Of a stretch of 64,000 nucleotides of DNA, positions 50,535-63,479 are shown piece by piece. The notes beneath the pieces are model-generated. The model worked only from the letters and a program-made list of their open reading frames with translations, did no database searches and was not told the origin of the DNA. The stretch's first letter is position 1. Each line of letters starts with the position of its first letter. The DNA is from Sipunculus nudus. Taxonomy: Eukaryota > Annelida > Sipuncula > Golfingiida > Sipunculidae. The stretch spans positions 1,526,076-1,590,075 of the forward strand of contig CM049309.1 of assembly GCA_026874595.1 (NCBI GenBank), written 5' to 3'. The position numbers and the translations under genes are program-made.

Positions 50535-52864
50535 AGCTCAGCTGACTATAAGTCATCTGAGCTATAGTCGTGGTCCATTGTCCGTCGTCCGTCCGTCTGT
50601 CTGTCCGTCCGTCTGTCCGTCCGTCCGTAGATGTGGCACGTTTTGAAACGGTAAGACCTAGGAATCCAAAATTCAGCATAATGTTAGATGTCCCCAAGAT
50701 CTCCTACCAAGCCGAAAACCGGGTCTTTGCGACTTCATTCCTTTGAGAAATTAAGGAAAAACCTCAATTTTTTATTAAAAACCTATTTTCACACTTCAGG
50801 ACTGCCTAATATCAAAACCACTCATCTGTTTTTCCTCACATTTCCTATAAATAATCCTCTATATGATTCCTATGTACATGCCAGAAATTAGGTCTGTATT
50901 ATATAATTTAAAAAAGTTATGGGCCCAAACATGATGCATTTTGTAAAAAATCAGGAAAGATATTTTATCACTTAACACAAAAAACGCTAAAGCTATGGAC
51001 CTTTTTTCCAGTAATATAACTTTAATTAATCAAAATTAAATTGTATACCCAAAATTAGATGAAAATCTTTTAAATTTTTAAAAATATTAGCAAAAATAAA
51101 AAATTGGTACCTTAAATTTTGCCCAACTTTGACCATGGCACGTTTTTTTACTGTAAGTACTGTGGATTTAATTTTCACAGCATGTTATTGTTTGCATTTC
51201 AACTGTTAACACCAAAAATTTGAAACCAGTTGATCAAAAACTGTAGATTTTAATCAAGTTTTCAAGCACTAAGTAACATATTGTTTACATCAAGCTAGTG
51301 TTATGCAGTTTGCAAGAGCTTAGCTCCCCAGCTTCAGCTCTAAGTTCCTTAAATTCGGCATACAGTTAGATGTCTCCAAAATCCCCTACCATGCCAAGAA
51401 TTTGGTCACTAGGACTTAATTCCTTCAAGATATCAATGAAAAACTTAATTTTTCCATTAAAACCCAATGTTACACTTTAAGACTGCCTAATATCAAACCA
51501 CTGATCTGACTTTGATCATATATAATATACATATTTTTCTATACATTCACTATGCACATGCCAGAATTGATGTCAGTATTGTGTATTTTTTTTAAGTTAT
51601 GGGCCCAAACAAAATGCACTTTGTAAAAAATCAAGAAATATATTTACTCCCTTAACAAGGGCATTGCTGAAGCTAGAGATCTTTTTTGTCAGGGATGTAA
51701 CATTATTTAATCAAGATTCAATTGAATACCCAAAATTAGTTCTGAATTTTTCAAATTTTATAAGTTATTAGTATAAATATAAAATTAGTACCTTAAATTT
51801 TGCCCAACTGTGACCATGGCACGTTTGTTTCCCGTGAGCACTGTTGATATAATTTTCATATCATGCACACATAAGGATTTCAGCTTTTTAGTTTAGAAAG
51901 CTGAAAGAAATTGGCCAAATATTGTAGCTTTTATTAATGTTTTTTTATGAGACCCTGTCAGACTTTGGCTCTCTCCAGCCCCTCTTGAGTCACCACTTTG
52001 TTGACCTTGTTGACCTTTCATCAAATTATGCACGCTTGAGGCGAGAATCCAGGCAGCTTATGGCCAGCCACAGTTGATCCAGGTGTCCAACCCAACTCAT
52101 CTAGTAGTTTTAACCAACAACATAACAATAAACAATAAATTAATAAACTTTTATTGGTTTTTAATAACAAATTAAAGAAAAATAGAAAAGGAATTTGTTA
52201 GTTTATAATAACAGGAAATTAACTTGCAGTTACTGATGATATAAGAATCTTGTATCGATGGGTAGAATGTCACATATTCCAAATAACACCATGCAGTCAC
52301 CTATGGCATTTTTCAGTTCAATTTTAATGATAAAGAAGTAAATCATATTATTCATTACTAATCATTAGGGATTATATGAAGGAAATTAATGATAGACAAA
52401 GATGCAGTTGATAATATTAATCTAGATTCCTACTGTGTCTAGTGTGTACATTGATGTGAAATTAGTCCAAAATGAATTTTTTACAGTTATTTTTTAATAT
52501 AAATAAAAGCCATAAAACCAGGTACTTATGATCATTATTTAAATGGATTCTCAACATCATTTTTTGGTGAAAACTGAATAAATACCAGACATGGTGCAAA
52601 TACTTTGTAATTGTATTTAAATACGAATATGATTATGTACTCCATTATAAAATTTCTTGCATAAAGAATGGGAATTCAGGTAAAAATGAAAGAATATGAA
52701 TACTCGTGCAAATACTTTCAAAATGTATTCATGAATGCATTCATGAATATATTCTTTAATATTATTTTAATAATCATATCAATTATATTTCAATTTAAAA
52801 AATCATATGATTCTCTTATTATTTTTAATAAGAATTATATTTGGGACAATATTTGTAATTTTTT
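50535..52864 (+). mobile_element. Family 1 element, 3'-truncated, inside family 2 copy 1
   Basis: It begins AGCTCAGCTGACTATAAG directly after CTCTATTTTT, carries the (GTCC)n stretch and both core repeats, and stops at TTTGTAATTTTTT. At that point a second family 1 element starts. About 275 bp of the usual right end are missing, compared with 12858-13133 of the full copy. Confidence 0.85.
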
Positions 52865-55503
52865 AGCTCAGCTGACTATAAGTCATCTGAGCTATAGTCG
52901 TGGTCCATTGTCCGTCGTCCGTCTGTCTGTCCGTCCGTCCGTCCGTCCGTAGATGTGGCACGTTTTGAAACCGTAAGACCTAGGAATCCAAAATTTGGCA
53001 TAATGTTAGATGTCCCCAAGATCTCCTACCAAGCCGAAAACTGGATCTTTGCAACTTCGTTCCTTTGAGAAATTAAGGAAAAACCTCAATTTTTTATTAA
53101 AAACCTATTTTCACACTTCAGGACTGCCTAATATCAAAACCACTCATTTGTTTTTCCTCATATTTACCATAAATATTCCTCTATATAGTTCCTATGTACA
53201 TGCCAGAAATTATGTCTGTATTATTTGATTTAAAAAAGTTATGGGCCCAAACATAATGCATTTTGTAAAAAATCAGGAAAGATATTTGATCACTTAACAC
53301 AAAAAATGTTAAAGCTTTGACCTTTTTTCCAGTTATATAACTTTAATTAATCAAAATTAAATTGTATACCCAAAATTAGATGAAAATCTTTTAAATTTTC
53401 TAAAATATTAATAAAAATAAAAATTGGTACCTTAAATTTTGCCCAACTTTGACCATGGCACGTTTTTTTCCTGTAAGTACTGTGGATTTAATTTTCACAG
53501 CATGTTTTTGTTAGTATTTCAACTGTTAACACCAAAAATTTGAAACCAGTTGATCAAAAACTGTAGATTTTAATCAAGTTTTCAAGCACTAAATTACATA
53601 TTGTTTACATCAAGCTAGTGTTATGCAGTTTGCAAGAGCTTAGCTCCCCAGCTTCAGCTCTAAGTTCCTTAAATTCGGCATACAGTTAGATGTCTCCAAA
53701 ATCCCCTACCATGCCAAGAATTTGGTCACTAGGACTTAATACCTTCGAGATATTAATGAAAAACTTCATTTTTCCATTAAAAACCCATTGTTACACTTCA
53801 AGACTGCCTAATATCAAAACCACTGATCTGACTTTAATCATAAATAATATACATATTTTTCATTCTCTATGCACATGCCAGAATGATGTCAGTATTGCGT
53901 AATTGTTTTAAGTTATGGGCCCAAACATAATGCACTTTGTAAAAAATCAAGAAATATATTTACTCCCTTAACAAGGGCATTGCTGAAGCTAGAGATTTTT
54001 TTGTCAGGGATGTAACATTATTTAATCAAGATTCAATTGAATACCCAAAATTAGTTCTGAATTTTTCAAATTTTATAAGTTATTAGTATAAATATAAAAT
54101 TAGTACCTTAAATTTTGCCCAACTGTGACCATGGCACGTTTGTGTCCTGTGAGCACTGTTGATATAATTTTCATATCATGCACACATTAGGATTTCAGCT
54201 TTTTAGTTTAGAAAGCTGAAAGAAATTGGCCAAACTATGTAGCTTTTATTTTGTTTAGTATTTATTAATGTTTTTTATGAGACCCTGTCAGACTTTGGCT
54301 CTCTCCAGCCCCTCTTGAGTCACCTGTATGTTGACCTTGTTGACCTTTCATCAAATTATGCACGCTTGAGGCGAGGCATACAGGAATCCAGGCAGCTTAT
54401 AGCCAGCCACAGTTGATCCAGGTGTCCAACCCAACTCATCTAGTAGTTTTAACCAACAACATAACAATAAACAATAAATTAATAAATTTTTATTGGTTTT
54501 TAATAACAAATTAAAGAAAAATAGAAAAGGAATTTGTTAGTTTGTAATAACAGGAAATTAACTTGCAGTTACTGATGATATAAGAATCTTGTATCGATGG
54601 GTAGAATGTCACATATTCCAAATAACACCATGCAGTCACCTATGGCATTTTTCAGTTCAATTTTAATGATAAAGAAGTAAATCATATTATTCATTACTAA
54701 TCATTAGGGATCATATGAAGGAAATTAATGATAGACAAAGATGCAGTTGATAATATTAATCTAGATTCCTACTGTGTCTAGTGTGTACATTGATGTGAAA
54801 TTAGTCCAAAATGAATTTTTTACAGTAATTTTTTAATATAAATAAAAGCCATAAAACCAGGTACTTATGATCATTATTTAAATGTGTGAATTTTGTATAT
54901 TCTGGATTCTCAACATCATTGGTTGGTGAAACTGAATAAATACCAGACATGGTGCGAATACTTTGTAATTGTATTTAAATACGAATATGATTATGTACTC
55001 CATTATAAAATTTCTTGCATAAAGAATAGGAATTCAGGTAAAAATGAAAGTATATGAATACTCGTGCAAATACTTTCAAAATGTATTCATGAATGCATTC
55101 ATGAATATATTCTTTAATATTATTTTAATAATCATATCAGTTATATTTCATTTAAAAAAATCATATGATTCTCTTATTATTTTTTATAAAAATTATATTT
55201 GGGACAATATTTGTAATTTTTTTTAATAAATAGTTAAACTCTTATATTATATGTTCTGCTTATAAGTTATATGGCCAAGTCAAAATCTGTGTGACAATAG
55301 TAATCCATTTGTTAATAAAATAAATGAAATCAATCCTCTTCCCTGTCTCCAAAGGTACTATCAAAATCATACATAAGCTAAACAACAACAACTGATAATA
55401 CAGCTTATATTTATTACCACACAAAACCAGCATGTGCCTCATTTCTAAATAATATTTTTTTATCATATATAACAGCTGAGCGTCGTGACCCATAGGTCCC
55501 TTG
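52865..55503 (+). mobile_element. Family 1 element, complete copy, fused behind another family 1 copy
   Basis: This complete 2.64-kb copy starts AGCTCAGCTGACTATAAG and ends AACAGCTGAGCGTCGTGACC, CATAGGTCCCTTG. It is followed by TT and then host family 2 sequence GAGACCTTTGAGG. The uninterrupted host sequence is visible at 60800-60820. It is closely similar to 10520-13133. Confidence 0.88.
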
Positions 55504-56827
55504 TTGAGACCTTTGAGGATGCTGTTAGCGTGGCACAAATCGTAATGACTGGACCTAGAATCTTCATTTTCGACACACTGAGAGACCTATGAAAAGTCTC
55601 CATGGAAACCAGAAATTAGGTCTCTGTTACCCATATCCTTCGAGCTATGGGGCCCAAAATTACCCCCAGAATAGTCAAAAATTTCATACAAAAACTTCAA
55701 TATCTCATTGACTACATCACTGATGGTCATGATTTTCGACATACATATTGATCATGAGATGTTTCATCAGTTTGTGCAGACTGGTGGCGCCACCTGTATT
55801 TTTCAATGTTCACGAATTGTTTTCTCCATTTTTGAGACCTTTAAGGATGTAGTTATCTGTCAACAGGGTACAAATCGTGACGACTGGACCTAGAATCTTC
55901 GTTCTTGACACACAGGGAGACCCATGATAAGTCTCCATGGAAACCTGAAATTTGGTCTCTGTTACCCATATCCTTTGAGCTATGGCACTCCAAAGTACAG
56001 CTCAGAATAATGGAAAATTTGACTATGATACAAAAGCTAAAGTATCTGAACAACTAATGCAGAGATAACCATAATTGTTTGCATGGATATTGATCATGGA
56101 GTGTTTCATAAGTTTCTGCAGACTGGTGGCACCACCTGTATTTGTTCGTTTTTTTTTTTTACGAAATTTTTCTGTATTTTTGAGACCTTTAAAGATATGA
56201 ACATCTGTTAACAGGGCACAAATCATAAAAACTGGACCAAGAATCTTCATTCTTGACACACAGGGAGACCCATGAAAAGTCTCCATGGAAACTTGAAATT
56301 AGGTCTCTGTTACCCATATTCTTTAAGCTGTATGGGTCCAAAATAACCCCCCCCCCCCAGAATAATGGAAAATTTGATACAAAAACTGCAGTATTTCAAT
56401 AACTACAACACTGATGGTCATGATTTTCGGCAAACATATTGATCATGAGCTGTTCCATCAGTTTCTGCAGACTGGGTGTGCCACCTCTATTTTTTTTCAA
56501 ATTTTTTTCTTTTTTTTGAGACCTTTAAAGATGTGGTTATCTGTCAACAGGGTACAAATCGCAACAACTGGACCTAGAATCTTCATTCTTGTCATGCAAG
56601 GAGGCCCATGAAAGGTGCCTGTGGAAACTTGAAATTAGGTCTCTGTTACCCATATCCTTCAAGCTATAGGACTCCGAAGTATCCCTCAGAATAATGGACA
56701 ATTTGATACAAAAACTGAAGTATCTAAACAACTAATGCAGAGATCACCATGATTTTTTGCATGGATATTGACCATTAAGTGTTTTTATTAGTTTCTGCAG
56801 ACTGGTGGAGCCACCTGTATTTTTGCA

Positions 56828-57960
56828 TCCGCCAAAACAAAGTTTTGCAGATACTATGTTTTTGACAGAGTTCCTCTGCCGGTGTTTGTTTTCAGAGAGC
56901 TCCTCGGAGACTAATGGACCCATTTTTCCAAAACTTACACCTATTATCGGGTCACATGTGAACTGGTGCCTAACCAATTTGCGTTGACCTCTGACCTTTC
57001 CTCTCTATCCAGTGTCCATTTGTGGGTCTGTTTCCACTCATAAACCCTCATATCTCGGGAACCGTTTGACCGATCAGGAAATAAAATTGATACAAATGTA
57101 GCCCTTGGATTGCTTTATAACATACACAAAAAATGGTGGCAACACCTGTAACCATGTTTGCACAGTGTCCATCTGTTCATCTGCCTTGGGTTAAAATCAC
57201 TCATATCTCTGCAGTGAATTGACTAATTCACCTGAAATTCGTCATGCGTATACATCCAGGATAGCTTTCTTGATTTTATGACAGGTGGTGCCACCTACGT
57301 TCACGTTCACGCTGATGACATCCAAGCTTATATCTCGGGAACCGTTTGACCGATCAGGAAATAAAATTTATACAAATGTAGCCCTTTGATAGCTCTGTAA
57401 CATACACAAAAAATGGTGGCGCCACCTGTAACAATGTTTGCACAGCGTCTGTCTGCCGTGGCCTAAAATCACTCATTTCTCTGTAGTGGTTCGACATAAC
57501 TGCCTAAAATTTTGCAGGTTTATACATCGTGGACAGCTTTCTTGATTTTATGACAGATGCCACCTACATTCTAGTTAACGCTGCACACATCCAAGCTCAT
57601 ATCTCAGGAACCATTTGACCGATTGGGCCAAAATTGTGCATGTGTTTAGATCTCACATAGGTCTTTATCATACACAAAATTGGAGGGGTTACCTGCAAAG
57701 ATTTTTGCACAGTGTTTGTCTGTTTGTCTGCCATGGGCAAAAATCGCTCATATACATGTAGTGGTTTGACTTTTCTGCCTAAAATTTTGCAGGTGTATAC
57801 AACTTGGACAGCTTTCTTGATTTGTGGTAGGTGGCACAACCTACATACACATTTAGGCTGCAGACATCCATGCTAATATGCAACATACCTCACTCTATTT
57901 CCCCTTGCCACTCAATCCATGCCTCACTATCCGATTTTGGCAGATACATGTAGTCACTTG
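56828..57960 (+). mobile_element. Family 3 element nested in family 2 copy 1
   Basis: It starts after GCA with TCCGCCAAAACAAAG and GTTTTGCAGATACTATG (hairpin arms). Its units of about 285 bp contain CATATCTCGGGAACCGTTTG and ACCGATCAGGAAATAAAA. It probably ends near CGATTTTGGCAGATACATG, TAGTCACTTG, then T; TTTTGGCAGAT is the inverse of the start ATCCGCCAAAA with one change. No coding capacity is seen. The 3' limit is inferred. Confidence 0.6.
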
Positions 57961-58160
57961 TTGGTTATCCGTATTCTAGTTTTAAAAGTTTACACATTTT
58001 CTCTATTTTTGAGATATATAAATACAGACTAAATCTTGGCCTGTTGGTTAATCTGTTTGATGCTTCAGTTGAATGGGTATATACTACCATTCTGATGATA
58101 AAATTTCCTTTTGCGAATCTCTTCCCAGTCAGCTGAGCGTCATGACCCATGGGTCACTTG

Positions 58161-60092
58161 TTTCCTTTATTCAGTTTTAGTAACCAGAGACTAACATGCC
58201 TTTAATTCTTTTCCTGTCTTCAGTGTTAGTAACCAGAGACTAACTTGCCTTTAATTTTTCCTTTATTCAGTTTTAGTAACCAGAGACTAACTTGCCTTTA
58301 ATTTTTTCCTTTATTCAGTTTTAGTAACCAGAGACTAACTTGCCTTTAATTTTTTCCTTTATTCAGTTTTAGTAACCAGAGACTAACTTGCCTTTAATTT
58401 TTTCCTTTATTCAGTTTTAGTAACCAGAGACTAACTTGCCTTTAGTTCTTTTCCTGTCTTCAGTTTTAGTAACCAGAGACTAACTTGCCTTTAATTTTTT
58501 CCTTTATTCAGTTTTAGTAACCAGAGACTAACATGCCTTTAGTTCTTTTCCTGTCTTCAGTTTTAGTAACCAGAGACTAACTTGCCTTTAATTTTTTCCT
58601 TTATTCAGTTTTAGTAACCAGAGACTAACTTGCCTTTAATTTTTTCCTTTATTCAGTTTTAGTAACCAGAGACTAACTTTCCTTTAATTTTTTCCTTTAT
58701 TCAGTTTTAGTAACCAGAGACTAACTTGCCTTTAATTTTTTCCTTTATTCAGTTTTAGTAACCAGAGACTAACATGCCTTTAGTTCTTTTCCTGTCTTCA
58801 GTTTTAGTAACCAGAGACTAACTTTCCTTTAATTTTTTCCTTTGTTCAGTTTTAGTAACCAGAGACTAACTTGCCTTTAATTTTTTCCTTTATTCAGTTT
58901 TAGTAACCAGAGACTAACTTGCCTTTAATTTTTTCCTTTATTCAGTTTTAGTAACCAGAGACTAACTTGCCTTTAATTTTTTCCTTTATTCAGTTTTAGT
59001 AACCAGAGACTAACTTGCCTTTAATTTTTTCCTTTATTCAGTTTTAGTAACCAGAGACTAACATGCCTTTAGTTCTTTTCCTGTCTTCAGTTTTAGTAAC
59101 CAGAGACTAACTTGCCTTTAATTTTTTCCTTTATTCAGTTTTAGTAACCAGAGACTAACATGCCTTTAGTTCTTTTCCTGTCTTCAGTTTTAGTAACCAG
59201 AGACTTACATGCCTTTAATTTTTTCCTTTATTCAGTTTTAGTAACCAGAGACTAACTTGCCTTTAATTATTTCCTGTATTCAGTTTTAGTAACCAGAGAC
59301 TAACATGCCTTTAGTTCTTTTCCTGTCTTCAGTTTTTAGTAACCAGAGACTAACTTGCCTTTAATTTTTTCCTTTATTCAGTTTTAGTAACCAGAGACTA
59401 ACATGCCTTTATTTTTTTCCTTTATTCAGTTTTAGTAACCAGAGACTAACTTGCCTTTAATTTTTTCCTTTATTCAGTTTTAGTAACCAGAGACTAACTT
59501 GCCTTTAATTATTTCCTTTATTCAGTGTTAGTAACCAGAGACTTACATGCCTTTAATTTTTTCCTTTATTCAGTTTTAGTAACCAGAGACTAACTTTCCT
59601 TTAATTTTTTCCTTTACTCAGTTTTAGTAACCAGAGACTAACTTGCCTTTAATTATTTCCTGTATTCAGTTTTAGTAACCAGAGACTAACATGCCTTTAG
59701 TTCTTTTCCTGTCTTCAGTTTTTAGTAACCAGAGACTAACTTGCCTTTAATTTTTTCCTTTATTCAGTTTTAGTAACCAGAGACTAACATGCCTTTATTT
59801 TTTTCCTTTATTCAGTTTTAGTAACCAGAGACTAACTTGCCTTTATTTTTTTCCTTTATTCAGTTTTAGTAACCAGAGACTAACTTGCCTTTAATTTTTT
59901 CCTTTATTTAGTTTTAGTAACCAGAGACTAACTTGCCTTTAATTATTTCCTGTATTCAGTTTTAGTAACCAGAGACTAACATGCCTTTAGTTCTTTTCCT
60001 GTCTTCAGTGTTAGTAACCAGAGACTAACTTTCCTTTAATTTTTTCCTTTATTCAGTTTTAGTAACCAGATACTAACTTTCCTTTAATTTTT
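58161..60092 (+). repeat. 48-bp minisatellite, array 2 (about 40 copies)
   Basis: It is the same unit as at 46936-49832. Its first units match those at 63480 onward, including a 47-bp variant with AATTTTTCC. Its last units match those before 49833, including a unit with CAGATACTAAC. This shows that the array edges were duplicated together with the family 2 element. Confidence 0.96.
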
Positions 60093-63000
60093 AGCTCAGC
60101 TGACTGAAAGTCATCTGAGCTATAGCGATCACTCTTTGTCCGTCTGTCCATCTGTCCGTCCGTTAACCAGGCACAAATCGTAACCACTGGACCTAGAACC
60201 TTGTAACTTGGGATTCTGAGAGGTCCATAAAAAATCTCCTTGGAAACCAGAAATTAGGTCTCTATTACCCATATCCTTCGAGCTATGTTGCCCCAAAGTA
60301 CCCCCCAGAAAAGTCAAAAATTTCATACAAAAACTTCAATATCTCATTAACTACTTGACTGATGGTCATGATTTTTGGCATACATATTGATCATGAGATG
60401 TTACATCACTTCCTGCAGACTGGTGGCGCCACCTGTATTTTTCGATTTTTTACGAATTTTTTTCTCTATTTTTGAGACCTTTAAAAATGTGAACATCTGT
60501 TAACAAGGCACAAATCATAAAGACTGGACTTAGAATCTTAAATCTTGAGACACTGAGAGGTCCATTAAAAAATCTCCTTGGAAACCAGAAATTAGGTCTC
60601 TGTTACCCATATCCTTCGAGCTATGGGGCCCCAAAGTACCCCCCAGAATAGTAAAAAATTTCATACAAAAACTTCAATATCTCAATAACTACATCACTGA
60701 TGGTCTTCATTTTTGGCATACATATTGATCATGAGATGTTGGATCAGTTCCTGCAGACTGGTGGCGCCACCTGTACTGTTTGATTTTTTAAGATTTTTTC
60801 CTCTATTTTTGAGACCTTTGAGGATGCTGTCATCTGTTAGCGTGGCACAAATCGTAACGACTGGACCTAGAATCTTCATTTTCGACACACTGAGAGACCT
60901 ATGAAAAGTCTCCATGGAAACCAGAAATTAGGTCTCTGTTACCCATATCCTTCGAGCTATGGGGCCCAAAATTACCCCCAGAATAGTCAAAAATTTCATA
61001 CAAAAACTTCAATATCTCATTGACTACATCACTGATGGTCATGATTTTCGACATACATATTGATCATGAGATGTTTCATCAGTTTGTGCAGACTGGTGGC
61101 GCCACCTGTATTTTTCAATGTTCACGAATTGTTTTCTCCATTTTTGAGACCTTTAAGGATGTAGTTATCTGTCAACAGGGTACAAATCGTGACGACTGGA
61201 CCTAGAATCTTCGTTCTTGACACACAGTGAGACCCATGATAAGTCTCCATGGAAACCTGAAATGTGGTCTCCGTCACCCATATCCTTTGAGCTATGACAC
61301 TCCAAAGTACAGCTCAGAATAATGGAAAATTTGACTATGATACAAAAGCTAAAGTATCTGAACAACTAATGCAGAGATAACCATAATTGTTTGCATGGAT
61401 ATTGATCATGGAGTGTTTCATAAGTTTCTGCAGACTGGTGGCACCACCTGTATTTGTTCGTTTTTTTTTTTTACGAAATTTTTCTGTATTTTTGAGACCT
61501 TTAAAGATATGAACATCTGTTAACAGGGCACAAATCATAAAAACTGGACCAAGAATCTTCATTCTTGACACACAGGGAGACCCATGAAAATTCTCCATGG
61601 AAACTTGAAATTAGGTCTCTGTTACCCATATTCTTTAAGCTGTATGGGTCCAAAATACCCCCCCCCCCCAGAATAATGGAAAATTTGATACAAAAACTGC
61701 AGTATTTCAATAACTACAACACTGATGGTCATGATTTTCGGCATACATATTGATCATGAGCTGTTCCATCAGTTTCTGCAGACTGGGTGTGCCACCTCTA
61801 TTTTTTTTCAAATTTTTTTCTTTTTTTTGAGACCTTTAAAGATGTGGTTATCTGTCAACAGGGTACAAATCGCAACAACTGGACCTAGAATCTTCATTCT
61901 TGTCATGCAAGGAGGCCCATGAAAGGTGCCTGTGGAAACTTGAAATTAGGTCTCTGTTACCCATATCCTTCAAGCTATAGGACTCCGAAGTATCCCTCAG
62001 AATAATGGACAATTTGATACAAAAACTGAAGTATCTAAACAACTAATGCAGAGATCACCATGATTTTTTGCATGGATATTGACCATTAAGTGTTTTTATT
62101 AGTTTCTGCAGACTGGTGGAGCCACCTGTATTTTTGCATCCGCCAAAACGAAGTTTTGCGGATACTATGTTTTTGACAGAGTTCCTCTGCCGGTGTTTGT
62201 TTCCAGAGAGCTCCTCGGAGACTAATGGACCCATTTTTCCCAAACTTACACCTATTATCGGGTCACATGTGAACTGGTGCCTAACCAATTTCCGTTGACC
62301 TCTGACCTTTCCTCTCTATCCAGTGTCCATTTGTGGGTCTGTTTCCACTCATAAACCCTCATATCTCGGGAACCGTTTGACCGATCAGGAAATAAAATTG
62401 ATACAAATGTAGCCCTTGGATTGCTTTATAACATACACAAAAAATGGTGGCAACACCTGTAACCATGTTTGCACAGTGTCCATCTGTTCATCTGCCTTGG
62501 GTTAAAATCACTCATATCTCTGCAGTGAATTGACTAATTCACCTGAAATTCGTCATGCGTATACATCCAGGATAGCTTTCTTGATTTTACGACAGGTGGC
62601 GCCACCTACGTTCACGTTCACGCTGATGACATCCAAGCTTATATCTCGGGAACCGTTTGACCGATCAGGAAATAAAATTTATACAAATGTAGCCCTTTGA
62701 TAGCTCTGTAACATACACAAAAAATGGTGGCGCCACCTGTAACAATGTTTGCACAGCGTTTGTCTGTTAGTCTGCCGTGGCCTAAAATCACTCATTTCTC
62801 TGTAGTGGTTCGACATAACTGCCTAAAATTTTGCAGGTTTATACATCGTGGACAGCTTTCTTGATTTTATGACAGATGCCACCTACATTCTAGTTAATGC
62901 TGCACACATCCAAGCTCATATCTCAGGAACCATTTGACCGATTGGGCCAAAATTGTGCATGTGTTTAGATCTCACATAGGTCTTTATCATACACAAAACT

Positions 63001-63479
63001 GGAGGGGTTACCTGCAAAGATTTTTGCACAGTGTTTGTCTGTTTGTCTGCCATGGGCAAAAATCGCTCATATACATGTAGTGGTTTGACTTTTCTGCCTA
63101 AAATTTTGCAGGTGTATACAACTTGGACAGCTTTCTTGATTTGTGGTAGGTGGCACAACCTACATACACATTTAGGCTGCAGACATCCATGGTAATATGC
63201 AACATACCTCACTCTATTTCCCCTTGCCACTCAATCCATGCCTCACTATCCGATTTTGGCAGATACATGTAGTCACTTGTCGGTTATCCGTATTCTAGTT
63301 TTAAAAGTTTACACATTTTCTCTATTTTTGAGATATATAAATACAGACTAAATCTTGGCCTGTTGGTTAATCTGTTTGATGCTTCAGTTGAATGGGTATA
63401 TACTACCATTCTGATGATAAAATTTCCTTTTGCGAATCTCTTCCCAGTCAGCTGAGCGTCATGACCCATGGGTCACTTG
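60093..63479 (+). mobile_element. Family 2 element, copy 2 (without the family 1 insertion)
   Basis: It starts and ends like 49833-58160 and is 3,387 bp long. It holds about six core units (GAGACCT landmarks at about 60474, 60811, 61146, 61494, 61829; spacing 335-348 bp) and one family 3 element. At 60806-60816 it reads CTCTATTTTTGAGACC, the empty site that in copy 1 holds 50535-55505. The 3' end is the perfect palindrome TGACCCATGGGTCA and then CTTG. No coding capacity is seen. Confidence 0.82.
62139..63279 (+). mobile_element. Family 3 element nested in family 2 copy 2
   Basis: The start TCCGCCAAAACGAAGTTTTG followed by CGGATACTATG gives a clean 5' hairpin, better preserved than at 56828. 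The core contains GGTGGCGCCACCT near 62597 and 62728. The inferred end is GGCAGATACATGTAGTCACTTG at 63279. It duplicated together with its host element, so it is not an independent insertion from 56828. Confidence 0.6.

Larger units (their letters stand above)
49833..58160 (+). mobile_element. Family 2 element, copy 1, with nested insertions
   Basis: It starts AGCTCAGCTGACTGAAAG after five T's of a 48-bp unit and ends GTCAGCTGAGCGTCATG, ACCCATGGGTCACTTG followed by TTT, after which the minisatellite resumes. The ends share GCTCAGCTGAC as an inverted repeat, and TGACCCATGGGTCA is a perfect palindrome just before the 3' end. The core units are about 335-348 bp (blocks CTAGAATCTTCATTCTTGAC, GGTCTCTGTTACCCATATCC, ATATTGATCATGAG, CTGCAGACTGGTGGC). 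It is interrupted by two family 1 elements (50535-55505) and contains a family 3 element (56828-57960). No coding capacity is seen. It is the partner of 60093-63479. Confidence 0.8.
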
